A stretch of 64,000 nucleotides of DNA from Pseudomonas sp. Fl4BN1 (lineage in GTDB: Bacteria > Pseudomonadota > Gammaproteobacteria > Pseudomonadales > Pseudomonadaceae), in assembly GCF_009908285.1 (NCBI RefSeq), contig NZ_JAAARM010000007.1:62001-126000 (forward strand), written 5' to 3'. The notes beneath the pieces were generated by a model, which was not told the DNA's origin, ran no database searches, and was given only the letters and a program-made list of their open reading frames with translations. Shown here piece by piece: positions 25,000 to 34,428 of this stretch (the first letter of the stretch is position 1; every line of letters begins with the position of its first letter). The position numbers were made by a program, and so were the translations under genes.

Positions 25000-25027
25000 C
25001 TCATACTTTTCCGCAGATTAGAAGCCT

Positions 25028-27946
25028 ATGTCCCTGATAGTTCTACTGCTTCTGCCGTTCGTAGGCAGCTGTCTGGCGGCCCTGTTGCCGCACAACGCAC
25101 GTAACACCGAATCGCTGCTGGCCGGCCTGGTGGCATTGATTGGCACCATTCAGGTGGCGTTGCTGTACCCGCAGATCGCCGATGGAGGGGTCATCCGCGA
25201 GGAGTTCACCTGGCTGCCGAGCCTGGGGGTGAACTTTGTGCTGCGCCTGGACGGTTTCGCCTGGCTGTTCTCGCTGCTGGTACTGGGGATCGGCACCCTG
25301 GTGTCGCTGTACGCGCGCTACTACATGTCGCCGGAAGATCCGGTGCCGCGCTTCTTCGCCTTCTTCCTGGCGTTCATGGGGGCCATGCTTGGCCTGGTGA
25401 TCTCCGGCAACCTGATCCAGATGGTGTTCTTCTGGGAGTTGACCAGCCTCTTCTCCTTCCTGCTGATCGGCTATTGGCACCACCGCTCCGACGCCCGCCG
25501 CGGCGCCTACATGGCGCTGATGGTGACCGGCGCAGGAGGACTCTGCCTGCTGGCGGGGGTCATGCTGCTCGGCCATGTGGTCGGCAGCTACGACCTGGAT
25601 CAGGTATTAGCTGCCGGCGACAAGATCAGGGCCCATGCCCTCTACCCTGTCCTGCTTCCTCTGATACTGCTCGGCGCCTTGAGCAAAAGCGCACAATTTC
25701 CCTTCCACTTCTGGCTCCCCCACGCCATGGCCGCACCGACACCGGTTTCGGCCTACCTGCACTCCGCGACCATGGTCAAGGCCGGGGTATTTCTCCTGGC
25801 CCGCCTGTGGCCATCGCTGTCGGGCAGTGATGAATGGTTCTGGATGGTCAGCGGCGCCGGCGCCTGCACCCTGGTGCTGGGCGCTTATTGCGCGATGTTC
25901 CAGAACGACCTCAAGGGCTTGCTGGCCTACTCCACCATCAGTCACCTGGGCCTGATTACCCTGCTGCTGGGCCTCAACAGCCCCCTGGCGGCGGTGGCGG
26001 CCGTGTTCCACATTCTCAACCACGCCACCTTCAAGGCCTCGCTGTTCATGGCTGCGGGGATCATCGACCACGAAAGCGGCAGCCGCGATATCCGCAAGCT
26101 CAACGGCCTGATCAAGCTGATGCCCTTTACCGCGACCCTGGCCATGGTCGCCAGTGCCTCCATGGCCGGTGTACCGCTGCTCAACGGCTTCTTGTCCAAG
26201 GAGATGTTCTTCGCCGAAACGGTGTTCATCAACTCCACCGCCTGGGTGGAAACCGCCCTGCCGGTGATCGCCACCATCGCCGGGACCTTCAGCGTCGCCT
26301 ATGCCCTGCGCTTTACCGTCGACGTATTCTTCGGCGAGCCGGCCACTGACCTGCCGCACACCCCGCACGAGCCGCCACGCTGGATGCGCGCGCCGGTGGA
26401 ACTGCTGGTGTTCACCTGCCTGCTGGTGGGGATTTTCCCGGCGCAGATCATCGGCCCGTCACTGGCCGCCGCGGCCCTGCCGGTGGTGGGTGGCACCCTG
26501 CCGGAATACAGCCTGGCGATCTGGCACGGCCTGAATGCGCCCATGATCATGAGCCTGATTGCCATGGCCTGCGGCATCCTCCTCTACCTGTTGCTGCGCA
26601 AGCCGCTGGTGCGGGGTCGCTTCGCCTTCCCGCCGGGAGTCGGCCGCCTCAACGGCAAGCGCCTGTTCGAACGCAGCCTGGTGGGCATGATGCGCCTGGC
26701 GCGGCGCCTGGAACGCCGACTGAGCACCAAGCGCCTGCAGACCCAGTTGTTCCTGCTGGTGCTGGCGGCGGTGATCGCCGGACTGATCCCCATGCTCTAC
26801 AGCCAGCTGACCTGGGGCGACCGGCCGAAGATCCCCGGTTCCATCGTCTTTGTGACCTTCTGGCTGCTGGCCATTGCCTGCGCCCTGGGCGCCGCCTGGC
26901 AGGCCAAGTACCACCGTCTCGCCGCCCTGACCATGGTCAGCGTCTGCGGGCTGATGACCTGCGTGACCTTCGTCTGGTTCTCCGCACCGGACCTGGCCCT
27001 GACCCAGTTGGTGGTGGAAGTGGTGACCACGGTGCTGATCCTGCTCGGCCTGCGCTGGCTGCCGCGCCGGATCGAAGACGTCTCGCCGTTGCCCAGCAGT
27101 GTGCCCAAGGCACGTATCCGGCGCCTGCGCGACTTGTGCCTGTCGATTGCCGTCGGCCTGGGCATGGCCGTGCTGTCCTACGCCATGCTGACCCGCCCGA
27201 CCCCCAACGATATTTCCTCGTTCTACCTCAGCCGTGCGCTGCCTGAAGGCGGCGGCACCAATGTGGTCAACGTGACCCTGGTGGACTTCCGCAGCTTCGA
27301 CACCCTGGGCGAGATCACCGTGCTGGCAGCGGTGGCCCTGACCGTGTTCGCCCTGCTGCGGCGCTTCCGCCCGCCCAAGGAAAGCATGCAGTTGCCGGCC
27401 CAGCAGCGCCTGCTGGCGCCTGACGTGGTCACCGACCTGGTCAACCCACGCCAGGCCAGCGACACCGCCCTGGGCTTCATGATGGTGCCCGCGGTGCTGG
27501 TGCGCCTGCTGCTGCCGATTGCCCTGGTGGTGTCCTTCTACCTGTTCATGCGTGGGCATAACCTGCCGGGCGGCGGTTTCGTCGCCGGGCTGGTGATGTC
27601 GGTGGCGTTCATTCTCCAGTACATGGTGGCCGGCACCCAGTGGGTCGAGGCGCAAATGAGCCTGCGGCCGCTGCGCTGGATGGGCACCGGGTTGCTGTTT
27701 GCCCTGGCCACCGGGCTCGGCGCCCTGGCCTGGGGTTATCCGTTCCTCACCACCCACACCCTGCACCTGGACCTGCCGCTGTTCGGTGACATTCACCTGG
27801 CCAGCGCACTGTTCTTCGACATCGGTGTGTTTGCCGTGGTGCTGGGCGCGACCCTGCTGATTCTCACGGCACTGGCGCACCAGTCGGTGCGGGCCCACAA
27901 GCCCGCCAGCCAGTCCAAATCCCTGATCAAGAGCGGAGCCGCCTGA
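25028..27946 (+). CDS. shaA: Monovalent cation/H+ antiporter subunit A (fused A and B)
   Basis: This 972-residue inner-membrane protein is the largest part of a group 1 Mrp/Sha/Pha antiporter, which exchanges Na+ or K+ for H+. The first 500 or so residues are NuoL-like, with FPFHFWLPHAMAAPTPVSAYLHSATM and the HILNHATFKASLF block. A further part (about residues 600-720) contains the MrpA C-terminal segment VWFSAPDLALTQLVVE. The last 150 residues match MrpB (FMRGHNLPGGGFVAGLV), so subunits A and B are one protein, as usual in Pseudomonas. It ends one base into the start of the next gene (ATGGA overlap). Confidence 0.96.
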   Translation: MSLIVLLLLPFVGSCLAALLPHNARNTESLLAGLVALIGTIQVALLYPQIADGGVIREEFTWLPSLGVNFVLRLDGFAWLFSLLVLGIGTLVSLYARYYMSPEDPVPRFFAFFLAFMGAMLGLVISGNLIQMVFFWELTSLFSFLLIGYWHHRSDARRGAYMALMVTGAGGLCLLAGVMLLGHVVGSYDLDQVLAAGDKIRAHALYPVLLPLILLGALSKSAQFPFHFWLPHAMAAPTPVSAYLHSATMVKAGVFLLARLWPSLSGSDEWFWMVSGAGACTLVLGAYCAMFQNDLKGLLAYSTISHLGLITLLLGLNSPLAAVAAVFHILNHATFKASLFMAAGIIDHESGSRDIRKLNGLIKLMPFTATLAMVASASMAGVPLLNGFLSKEMFFAETVFINSTAWVETALPVIATIAGTFSVAYALRFTVDVFFGEPATDLPHTPHEPPRWMRAPVELLVFTCLLVGIFPAQIIGPSLAAAALPVVGGTLPEYSLAIWHGLNAPMIMSLIAMACGILLYLLLRKPLVRGRFAFPPGVGRLNGKRLFERSLVGMMRLARRLERRLSTKRLQTQLFLLVLAAVIAGLIPMLYSQLTWGDRPKIPGSIVFVTFWLLAIACALGAAWQAKYHRLAALTMVSVCGLMTCVTFVWFSAPDLALTQLVVEVVTTVLILLGLRWLPRRIEDVSPLPSSVPKARIRRLRDLCLSIAVGLGMAVLSYAMLTRPTPNDISSFYLSRALPEGGGTNVVNVTLVDFRSFDTLGEITVLAAVALTVFALLRRFRPPKESMQLPAQQRLLAPDVVTDLVNPRQASDTALGFMMVPAVLVRLLLPIALVVSFYLFMRGHNLPGGGFVAGLVMSVAFILQYMVAGTQWVEAQMSLRPLRWMGTGLLFALATGLGALAWGYPFLTTHTLHLDLPLFGDIHLASALFFDIGVFAVVLGATLLILTALAHQSVRAHKPASQSKSLIKSGAA

Positions 27947-28290
27947 TGGAAGAAGTCATTGCAATCGCCATTGGTGTGCTGGCCGCATCCGGCGTCTGGC
28001 TGGTGCTGCGGCCGCGGACCTTCCAGGTGGTGATGGGCCTGTGCCTGCTGTCCTACGCGGTCAACCTGTTCATCTTCAGCATGGGCAGCCTGTTCATCGG
28101 CAAGGAGCCGATCATCAAGGACGGCGTACCCCAGGACCTGCTGCACTACACCGACCCCCTGCCCCAGGCACTGGTACTCACCGCCATCGTCATCAGCTTC
28201 GCCATGACCGCATTGTTCCTGGTGGTGCTGCTGGCCTCCCGGGGCCTGACCGGCACTGACCACGTCGACGGCCGGGAGCCCAAGGAATGA
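27946..28290 (+). CDS. shaC: Monovalent cation/H+ antiporter subunit C
   Basis: This 114-residue NuoK-like subunit has three membrane helices, with GVWLVLRPRTFQVVMGLCLLS and DPLPQALVLTAIVISFAMTA, the family signature. It overlaps shaA by one base and shaD by four (ATGA), as expected for a coupled operon whose products form one membrane complex. Confidence 0.95.
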   Translation: MEEVIAIAIGVLAASGVWLVLRPRTFQVVMGLCLLSYAVNLFIFSMGSLFIGKEPIIKDGVPQDLLHYTDPLPQALVLTAIVISFAMTALFLVVLLASRGLTGTDHVDGREPKE

Positions 28291-29975
28291 GTGCGTTGTC
28301 CCATCTGATAGTTGCCCCCATCCTCCTGCCGCTGTTGACCGCGGCGATCATGTTGCTGCTGGGCGAGAAACACCGCCCGCTCAAGGCCCGGATCAACCTG
28401 TTCTCCAGTCTTTTGGGGCTGGGGCTGGCCTGCTACCTGCTGTACTGGACCCAGGTCCAGGGCGCCACCGGCTCCTTTGGCGTGTACCTGCCGAGCAACT
28501 GGCAAGTGCCCTTCGGCATCGTCCTGGTGGTGGATCGCCTGTCGGCGCTGATGATGGTGCTCACCGGGATCATCGGGGTCAGCGCGCTGCTGTTCGCCAT
28601 GGCCCGCTGGGACGGCGCCGGGGCCAGCTTCCACGCGTTGTTCCAGATCCAGCTGATGGGCCTCTACGGGGCCTTCCTGACCGCCGACCTGTTCAACCTG
28701 TTCGTGTTCTTCGAGGTGCTGCTGGCGGCCTCCTACGGCCTGATGCTGCACGGTTCGGGACGAGCGCGGGTATCCTCCGGGCTGCACTACGTCACCATCA
28801 ACCTTGTGGCTTCTTCGCTGTTCCTGATCGGCACGGCGATGATCTATGGCGTGACCGGGACCCTGAACATGGCCGACCTGGCGATGAAGATCCCCCTGGT
28901 GCCGGAAGCCGACCGCGGCCTGCTGCACGCCGGTACCGCGATCCTGGCCATCGCCTTCCTGGCCAAGGCCGGGATGTGGCCGCTGAACTTCTGGCTGGTG
29001 CCGGCCTATTCCTCGGCCAGTGCCCCGGTGGCGGCCCTGTTCGCCGTCATGACCAAGGTCGGGGTGTATACCGTGCTGCGCCTGTGGACCCTGCTGTTCT
29101 CCGGGCAGGCCGGAGCCTCGGCCTACTTCGGTAGCCAGTGGCTGGTGTACGGCGGCATGGCAACGATGTTCTGCGCGGCCCTGGCGATTCTCCCCGCCCA
29201 GCGCCTGGAACGCATGGCCAGCCTGAGCATCCTGGTCTCGGCGGGGATCCTGATCTCGGTGATCGGCTTCGCCCAGCCAGCCCTTACCGGCGCGGCGTTG
29301 TTCTACCTGTTCAGCTCGACCCTGGCGCTGTGTGCACTGTTCCTGCTGGCGGAGCTGATCGAGCGCTCGCGCTCGGCCAACGAGATTCCCCTGGAAGACG
29401 AAGGCGAGGTCCTGCCGCGGCCGCTGGAGTCGCTGCATCCACCGCGGGGCAGCAACCTGGATGACGAACAGAAGGTCGTAGTGGGCCAGGTGATTCCCTG
29501 GACCATGGCCTTCCTCGGCTTGAGCTTCATTGCCTGCGCCTTGCTGATCATCGGCATGCCGCCGCTGTCGGGTTTCATCGGCAAGCTCAACCTGATTGCC
29601 GCCCTGCTCAACCCGCTGGGCCTGGGCGTCAGCGATGGCACACCGATCTCGGTGGCGGCCTGGTGCTTCCTGGCGCTGTTGATCCTCTCCGGCCTGGCGT
29701 CGCTGATCGCCTTTGCACGCTTGGGTATCCAGCGTTTCTGGACCCCGGAGGAACGCCCGTCGCCGGTGCTGCGGCGTCTGGAGTGCGTGCCGATCGTGGC
29801 GCTGCTGGGGCTCTGCGTGCTGCTCAGCATCAAGGCCGAGCCGCTGCTGCGCTTCACCCAGGCCACCGCCGACAGCCTCAACCACCCGGAGCATTACGTG
29901 ATGGCGGTGCTCGGCACCCGTACCGTACTCAGCCCTGAAGCCAAGGCCGCCACCGTGCTGGAGGTGCAACCATGA
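28287..29975 (+). CDS. shaD: Monovalent cation/H+ antiporter subunit D
   Basis: This 562-residue NuoM/N-like subunit has about 14 helices. Motifs include GLYGAFLTADLFNLFVFFEV and AGMWPLNFWLVPAYSSASAP with the conserved Lys of AFLAKAG. It likely forms one of the proton or cation half-channels of the antiporter complex. A hydrophilic insert near residues 350-400 (SRSANEIPLEDEGEVLPRPL) precedes the last helices. It overlaps both neighbours by ATGA. Confidence 0.95.
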   Translation: MSALSHLIVAPILLPLLTAAIMLLLGEKHRPLKARINLFSSLLGLGLACYLLYWTQVQGATGSFGVYLPSNWQVPFGIVLVVDRLSALMMVLTGIIGVSALLFAMARWDGAGASFHALFQIQLMGLYGAFLTADLFNLFVFFEVLLAASYGLMLHGSGRARVSSGLHYVTINLVASSLFLIGTAMIYGVTGTLNMADLAMKIPLVPEADRGLLHAGTAILAIAFLAKAGMWPLNFWLVPAYSSASAPVAALFAVMTKVGVYTVLRLWTLLFSGQAGASAYFGSQWLVYGGMATMFCAALAILPAQRLERMASLSILVSAGILISVIGFAQPALTGAALFYLFSSTLALCALFLLAELIERSRSANEIPLEDEGEVLPRPLESLHPPRGSNLDDEQKVVVGQVIPWTMAFLGLSFIACALLIIGMPPLSGFIGKLNLIAALLNPLGLGVSDGTPISVAAWCFLALLILSGLASLIAFARLGIQRFWTPEERPSPVLRRLECVPIVALLGLCVLLSIKAEPLLRFTQATADSLNHPEHYVMAVLGTRTVLSPEAKAATVLEVQP

Positions 29976-30460
29976 AGCGCCTGTTTCCCGCCCCCTTCCT
30001 GTCCCTGGCGCTGTGGCTGCTGTGGCTGGTGCTGAACCTCTCCGTGAGCCCGGGCAACCTGCTGCTGGGCGCTCTGCTGGGCTTTCTCGCGCCGCTGCTG
30101 ATGCGCCCGCTGCGGCCGCTGCCGATCCGCATCCGCCGCCCCGGCACCATCCTGCGCCTGTTCCTGCTGGTGGGCCGCGATGTGCTGGTGTCGAACCTGC
30201 TGGTGGCCTGGGGCGTGCTCAATGACAGCCGGCGCCCGGTGCACTCGGCCTTCGTCAAGATCCCCCTCGACCTGCGGGACGCCAACGGCCTGGCGGCGCT
30301 GTCCACCATCACCACGGTGGTGCCGGGCACGGTCTGGTCCGAGCTGTCCCTGGACCGCAGCCTGCTGTTGCTGCACGTCTTCGACCTGCAGGACGAGGCG
30401 CAATTCATCCAGCACTTCAAGGCCACGTACGAGCGGCCGCTGATGGAGATTTTCGAATGA
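29972..30460 (+). CDS. shaE: Monovalent cation/H+ antiporter subunit E
   Basis: This 162-residue MrpE/PhaE subunit has two N-terminal helices (LALWLLWLVLNLSVSPGNLL) and a conserved soluble tail with TVVPGTVWSELSLDRSLLLLHVFD, the family signature. It is required for assembly in characterised Mrp complexes. It overlaps neighbours by ATGA at both ends. Confidence 0.95.
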   Translation: MKRLFPAPFLSLALWLLWLVLNLSVSPGNLLLGALLGFLAPLLMRPLRPLPIRIRRPGTILRLFLLVGRDVLVSNLLVAWGVLNDSRRPVHSAFVKIPLDLRDANGLAALSTITTVVPGTVWSELSLDRSLLLLHVFDLQDEAQFIQHFKATYERPLMEIFE

Positions 30461-30735
30461 GCGTCCTGTTGACCAACGCGATCCTGCTGAGCCTGTTCCT
30501 GTTTTCCCTGGCCATGGTCCTGACCCTGGTGCGCCTGTTCAAGGGCCCCTCGGCCCAGGACCGGGTCCTGGCCCTGGATTACCTGTACATCCTGGCGATG
30601 CTGATGATGCTGGTACTGGGCATCCGTTATGCCAGTGACACCTATTTCGAGGCGGCGCTGCTGATCGCCCTGTTCGGCTTTGTCGGCTCGTTTGCCCTGG
30701 CCAAATTCCTCCTGCGTGGCGAGGTGATCGAATGA
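30457..30735 (+). CDS. shaF: Monovalent cation/H+ antiporter subunit F
   Basis: This 92-residue three-helix subunit carries the MrpF signature RLFKGPSAQDRVLALDYLYI and the C-terminal helix ALLIALFGFVGSFALAKFL. ATGA overlaps join it to shaE and shaG. Confidence 0.95.
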   Translation: MSVLLTNAILLSLFLFSLAMVLTLVRLFKGPSAQDRVLALDYLYILAMLMMLVLGIRYASDTYFEAALLIALFGFVGSFALAKFLLRGEVIE

Positions 30736-31100
30736 ACAGCCTGGAACAACTGCCGTTGTGGGTGGAGATCCTGGTGGCCCTGCTGCTGGTGATCAGCAGC
30801 GTCTTCGCGCTGATCGGCGCCCTGGGCATCCTGCGCATGAAGAGTTACTTCCAGCGCATGCACCCACCGGCTCTGGCCTCGACCATGGGCTCCTGGAGCG
30901 TGGCCCTGGCCTCGATCCTGTACTTCTCGACACTCAAGTCGGAGCTGGTACTGCACGCCTGGCTGATCCCCATCCTGCTGTCGATCACCGTGCCGGTGAC
31001 CACCCTGCTGCTGGCCCGGGCAGCGCTGTTCCGCAAGCGCATGGCCGGCGACGATGTGCCGGCGGAAATCAGCAGCAAACGCAACGAGACCGGCAATTAG
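30732..31100 (+). CDS. shaG: Monovalent cation/H+ antiporter subunit G
   Basis: This 122-residue subunit has three helices and the MrpG signature GALGILRMKSYFQRMHPPAL followed by LIPILLSITVPVTTLLLARA. It is the last gene of the operon. A REP doublet begins 16 nt after its stop. Confidence 0.95.
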   Translation: MNSLEQLPLWVEILVALLLVISSVFALIGALGILRMKSYFQRMHPPALASTMGSWSVALASILYFSTLKSELVLHAWLIPILLSITVPVTTLLLARAALFRKRMAGDDVPAEISSKRNETGN

Positions 31101-31115
31101 CCACGCCCGCCAAGC

Positions 31116-31198
31116 GTAGGAGCCGGCTTGCCGGCGAGGAGCTCCGTGAACCTTGCAGCGACTCTGAAAACGCCTTCGCTGGCAAGCCAGCTCCTACA
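31116..31198. repeat. REP doublet
   Basis: GTAGGAGCCGGCTTGCCGGCG (31116 on) faces CTGGCAAGCCAGCTCCTACA between the convergent shaG and DUF3995 genes. Confidence 0.9.
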
Positions 31199-31230
31199 CC
31201 CGTCAGCGCCTGCAGCGAGCTGGCGGCCCT

Positions 31231-31668
31231 TCAGGCCCAGGCCAGGACCAGCAGCCCGGTGCCCAGCAGTACGCACAGCGGCGAGTAGAACAGGGTGTCG
31301 AGGCGGGCGAATTTCGAATCCCGTACTTGCTTGAAAAAACCCACCAGTTCGGAGTCGCCAATGGCCCGGGCGAACATCAGCAAGGCAATGGCGCTGATCA
31401 CCCACTGCAGGGAGGGATGGCTCACCGTCGGCAGGTAGAGCCCGACCCGCAGGCAAACCAGCATCGCCACCAGCAGCAGCCCCACCGACACCAGCATCGT
31501 GGCCAAGGCCGGCGGGTGAAACGCCGGCTGGGTCATTCCCGGCAACGGCCCCGGTACTTGGGGAATCACCGCATCACTGCCACGCTTGCCACCGGTGGCC
31601 CAGTACAGATGGGCCATGCTGATCAACAGGAAGCTGCCAGCCACTCCCTGCGCAAGCAGAAGATTCAT
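31231..31668 (-). CDS. DUF3995 family membrane protein
   Basis: This 145-residue protein has four hydrophobic segments. The first is AQGVAGSFLLISMAHLYWA and the family pattern continues with GGKRGSDAVIPQ. The C-terminal half holds ALLMFARAIGDSELVGFFK. AAGGA lies before the ATG at 31668. It is an inner-membrane protein of unknown function. Confidence 0.75.
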   Translation of the reverse strand: MNLLLAQGVAGSFLLISMAHLYWATGGKRGSDAVIPQVPGPLPGMTQPAFHPPALATMLVSVGLLLVAMLVCLRVGLYLPTVSHPSLQWVISAIALLMFARAIGDSELVGFFKQVRDSKFARLDTLFYSPLCVLLGTGLLVLAWA

Positions 31669-31764
31669 GTTCCGACATCCTTGTAAAAAAGTCGTAAAGA
31701 GAATGGACCCGAATCGCAACTTTTGTAAGTACGTCTGTCACCTTCGATGATAAAGTGCCGCCCC

Positions 31765-32151
31765 ATGAAATTTGCCCGATCCGATCGCTCACTCGTTGCC
31801 TGGATGCTCTATTGCTGCGTCCTGTTCAATGTGTTCGCCTGCAGCATCGGTCACGGGCAGATGCTCGGCATGCAGCTCAACGGCATTGGCGGGCAGTTCT
31901 GCAGCATCGATCCCAACACCCAGGCACCGGCGCAGAACCCGGCCGAACAGGACTCGCTGCCGACCCTGTCCAAGGCCTTCGGTTGCCCGCTGTGCTCCAC
32001 CGGCGGCATGGGCCCGGCGCTGAACTCCAGCCTGAGCCTGGTCGTGCTGCCGCAACCCCAGGCACCGCCGCTGGCACTCCCGGCCCCGCCTCATCTCCCC
32101 GCCCGCTACACCTGGCCCGACGCCCATCCCCGGGCACCGCCTCTCGCCTGA
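31765..32151 (+). CDS. DUF2946 family protein
   Basis: This 128-residue protein has an N-terminal membrane or signal segment (SLVAWMLYCCVLFNVFACSIGHG) and the CPLCS pattern (FGCPLCSTGG near residue 75), as in DUF2946 proteins. These often precede TonB-dependent receptor genes, as here, and are often linked to copper, though the function is unproven. The tail is rich in Pro and Ala. The ATG at 31765 is chosen; an ATG at 31747 is possible. Confidence 0.8.
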   Translation: MKFARSDRSLVAWMLYCCVLFNVFACSIGHGQMLGMQLNGIGGQFCSIDPNTQAPAQNPAEQDSLPTLSKAFGCPLCSTGGMGPALNSSLSLVVLPQPQAPPLALPAPPHLPARYTWPDAHPRAPPLA

Positions 32152-32238
32152 CTCTTGCTCGTGCTCAATCAGCCCACTGCGCCTTTGCGCGGCGCTGTCT
32201 CGTGGGCCTTTTCCTAGTCAAGAATTCAGGATGCACCG

Positions 32239-34374
32239 ATGAAACACCTTCCTTTACTGGCGAGCCTGCTGGGCTGCCTGTGCGTTAACGCCTGGGGCCA
32301 GCCGAGCCTCGAACTGGCCCCTACCACCGTGGGCGCCGATGAGGCCGATGCCGAACCGGGCCTGAGCCTGGACCAGTCCAGCGGCATGGCCTCGCGCCTG
32401 GGCCTGAGCCTGCGGGAGACGCCGGCCTCGGTGGCCGTGGCCAGCCGCCAGGACCTCGAACGGCGTGGCGCCCGGACCTTCCAGGACGCCGCCAATGCCC
32501 TGCCCGGGGTCAATGCCAGTGCACCGCCAGGCTTTGGCGGTTTCATCTCCTACCGAGGTTTTACCAGCAGCCAGATCACCCAGATGTTCAACGGCATCAA
32601 CGTCGCCACCGGCCTGGCGCGGCCGGTGGACGCCTGGATCTATGACCGGGTGGAACTGCTGGGCGGGCCCTCGTCGCTGGTCAATGGCGCAGGCTCCGTG
32701 GGCGGCTCGCTAAACTACGTGACCAAGCTCGCGGAGCGTCGCGAACAGGCTGCCGAAGGGCTGCTCAGCTATGGCAGCTACGACACTACGCAAACCGCCT
32801 TTGGGGTCAATCATGGCCTCAGCCCGGCCGGCGCCGAGGTACAGCACTACGCGCGCTTCGACGTCAGCCACAACACCAGCAACGGCTACATCGACCGCCA
32901 GCAGCGGGATGCCTGGAGCCTGGCGTTTTCCCTGCTCAGCGACCTGACCCCGGACCTGTCCCACACCCTGGCCCTGGAGTACCAGGACGAGCACGAAGAC
33001 AGCCCCTACTGGGGCACCCCGGTGCTCAACCCCAAGGCCGGCGAACTGAAGATCGACAAGCACAACCGCTTCAACAACTACAACGTCGCCGACGGCCTCT
33101 ATGAACAGCGCACGGTGTGGCTGCGCTCGATCATCGACTATCGGATCAACCCCAGCACCACCCTGCGCAGCACCCTCTATCACCTGGACAGCCAGCGCGA
33201 CTACCGCAACCTGGAAACCTACCGCTACAGCCCCGACAACACCCAGGTGAACCGCTCCACCGCCTACCTGGTACGGCACCAGGGCGAGCAATACGGCAAC
33301 CAGTTCGAACTGCGCCACGATGACCAACTGCTAGGGCTCGACACCACCTGGTCCGGGGGCTTGGAGTACAAGGTCAACAGCACCACCAGTTCGCCGTGGA
33401 ATGTGCCGGCCACCAACAGTGTCGATCCTGGCAATTTCCAGCCGGGGTATTTCTATGACCTGAAAGGCACCCGCCAGGGCTTCGTCAAGGACAAGACCAA
33501 TCAGGTCACCACCCACGCGCTGTTCGTCGAGAACCGCCTGGCGCTGACCGATGAACTGTCCCTGCTCAGCGGCCTGCGCTATGACGCCATCGACCTCGAC
33601 GTGACCAACCACCGGGTGATCAGCGCCAGCAACCCAAGGCACCTGAAACGCAGCTGGGAGCCGATCACCGGCCGCCTGGGGCTGACTTACCAGTTCCTGC
33701 CCAGTGCCAATGTCTATGTGCAATACAGCACCGCCGCCGAACAGCCCAGCGGGACCCAGAACTTCGAGGTGTCGACCGGCAAGCAATGGGAAGTGGGCAG
33801 CAAGTTCGACTACCTGGACGGACGCGGCTCGGCGACCGTTGCCGCCTATCGCATCGAGCGCAAGGACTTTGCCGTCACCGATCCCCTGGACCCGGCCAAC
33901 AGCATCCCGGTGGGCCAGCAGACCTCCAGGGGCATCGAACTGGCCAGCTCCCTGCGCATCACCCCCAAGCTGCTGGCGGAAGCCAACTTCGCCTGGGTGG
34001 ATGCCGAGTACGGTGCATTCAACGAGAAAATCGCCAGCGGCGCGGTGGTCTCGCGCAAGGGCAACACCCCGACCAACGTCCCGGACCAGGTGGCCAACCT
34101 GTGGCTGACCTATGACCTGACGCCGAGCTGGCAGACCGGGGTCGATGCGCGCTACGTGGCCTCGGTCTACGCCGACAACGCCAACACCCTGACCATGCCC
34201 GCCTACACCTTGTACGGCAGCTTCCTGCGCTACAAGGTCGACAGCCATACCAGCGTCACCGGCCGCGTACGCAACCTGACCAACGAGGTCTACGGCCAGT
34301 TTGCCCATGTCTCGCCGGCCTACTACCTGGGCACACCGCGCACCTTCGAGGTCGCAGTGCAGACACGCTTCTAA
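32239..34374 (+). CDS. TonB-dependent siderophore-type receptor
   Basis: This 711-residue outer-membrane receptor has a signal peptide (MKHLPLLASLLGCLCVNAWG, cleavage near residue 20), a plug domain (LRETPASVAVASRQDLERR, FISYRGFTSSQITQMFNGIN, LLGGPSSLVNGAGSVGGSLN) and a beta-barrel ending in the aromatic C-terminus VAVQTRF. The plug is of the FhuA/siderophore class. It lacks the features of the OprC copper receptors. The ligand is unknown. No Fur box was noticed upstream, which leaves iron control open. Confidence 0.92.
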   Translation: MKHLPLLASLLGCLCVNAWGQPSLELAPTTVGADEADAEPGLSLDQSSGMASRLGLSLRETPASVAVASRQDLERRGARTFQDAANALPGVNASAPPGFGGFISYRGFTSSQITQMFNGINVATGLARPVDAWIYDRVELLGGPSSLVNGAGSVGGSLNYVTKLAERREQAAEGLLSYGSYDTTQTAFGVNHGLSPAGAEVQHYARFDVSHNTSNGYIDRQQRDAWSLAFSLLSDLTPDLSHTLALEYQDEHEDSPYWGTPVLNPKAGELKIDKHNRFNNYNVADGLYEQRTVWLRSIIDYRINPSTTLRSTLYHLDSQRDYRNLETYRYSPDNTQVNRSTAYLVRHQGEQYGNQFELRHDDQLLGLDTTWSGGLEYKVNSTTSSPWNVPATNSVDPGNFQPGYFYDLKGTRQGFVKDKTNQVTTHALFVENRLALTDELSLLSGLRYDAIDLDVTNHRVISASNPRHLKRSWEPITGRLGLTYQFLPSANVYVQYSTAAEQPSGTQNFEVSTGKQWEVGSKFDYLDGRGSATVAAYRIERKDFAVTDPLDPANSIPVGQQTSRGIELASSLRITPKLLAEANFAWVDAEYGAFNEKIASGAVVSRKGNTPTNVPDQVANLWLTYDLTPSWQTGVDARYVASVYADNANTLTMPAYTLYGSFLRYKVDSHTSVTGRVRNLTNEVYGQFAHVSPAYYLGTPRTFEVAVQTRF

Positions 34375-34384
34375 GCCAGACCGC

Positions 34385-34414
34385 GCCCCGGTCGACGAGC
34401 AGGTCTGCCGGGGC
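34385..34414 (+). terminator. Possible terminator after the TonB receptor gene
   Basis: GCCCCGG (34385-34391) pairs with CCGGGGC (34408-34414) 11 nt after the stop codon; only two T residues follow. Confidence 0.4.
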
Positions 34415-34428
34415 CTTAGGTTCGGCGC

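Noticed and set aside
32239-34374. OprC-type copper receptor
   Set aside because: The plug domain has siderophore-class motifs and lacks the OprC plug pattern, in spite of the DUF2946 gene before it.
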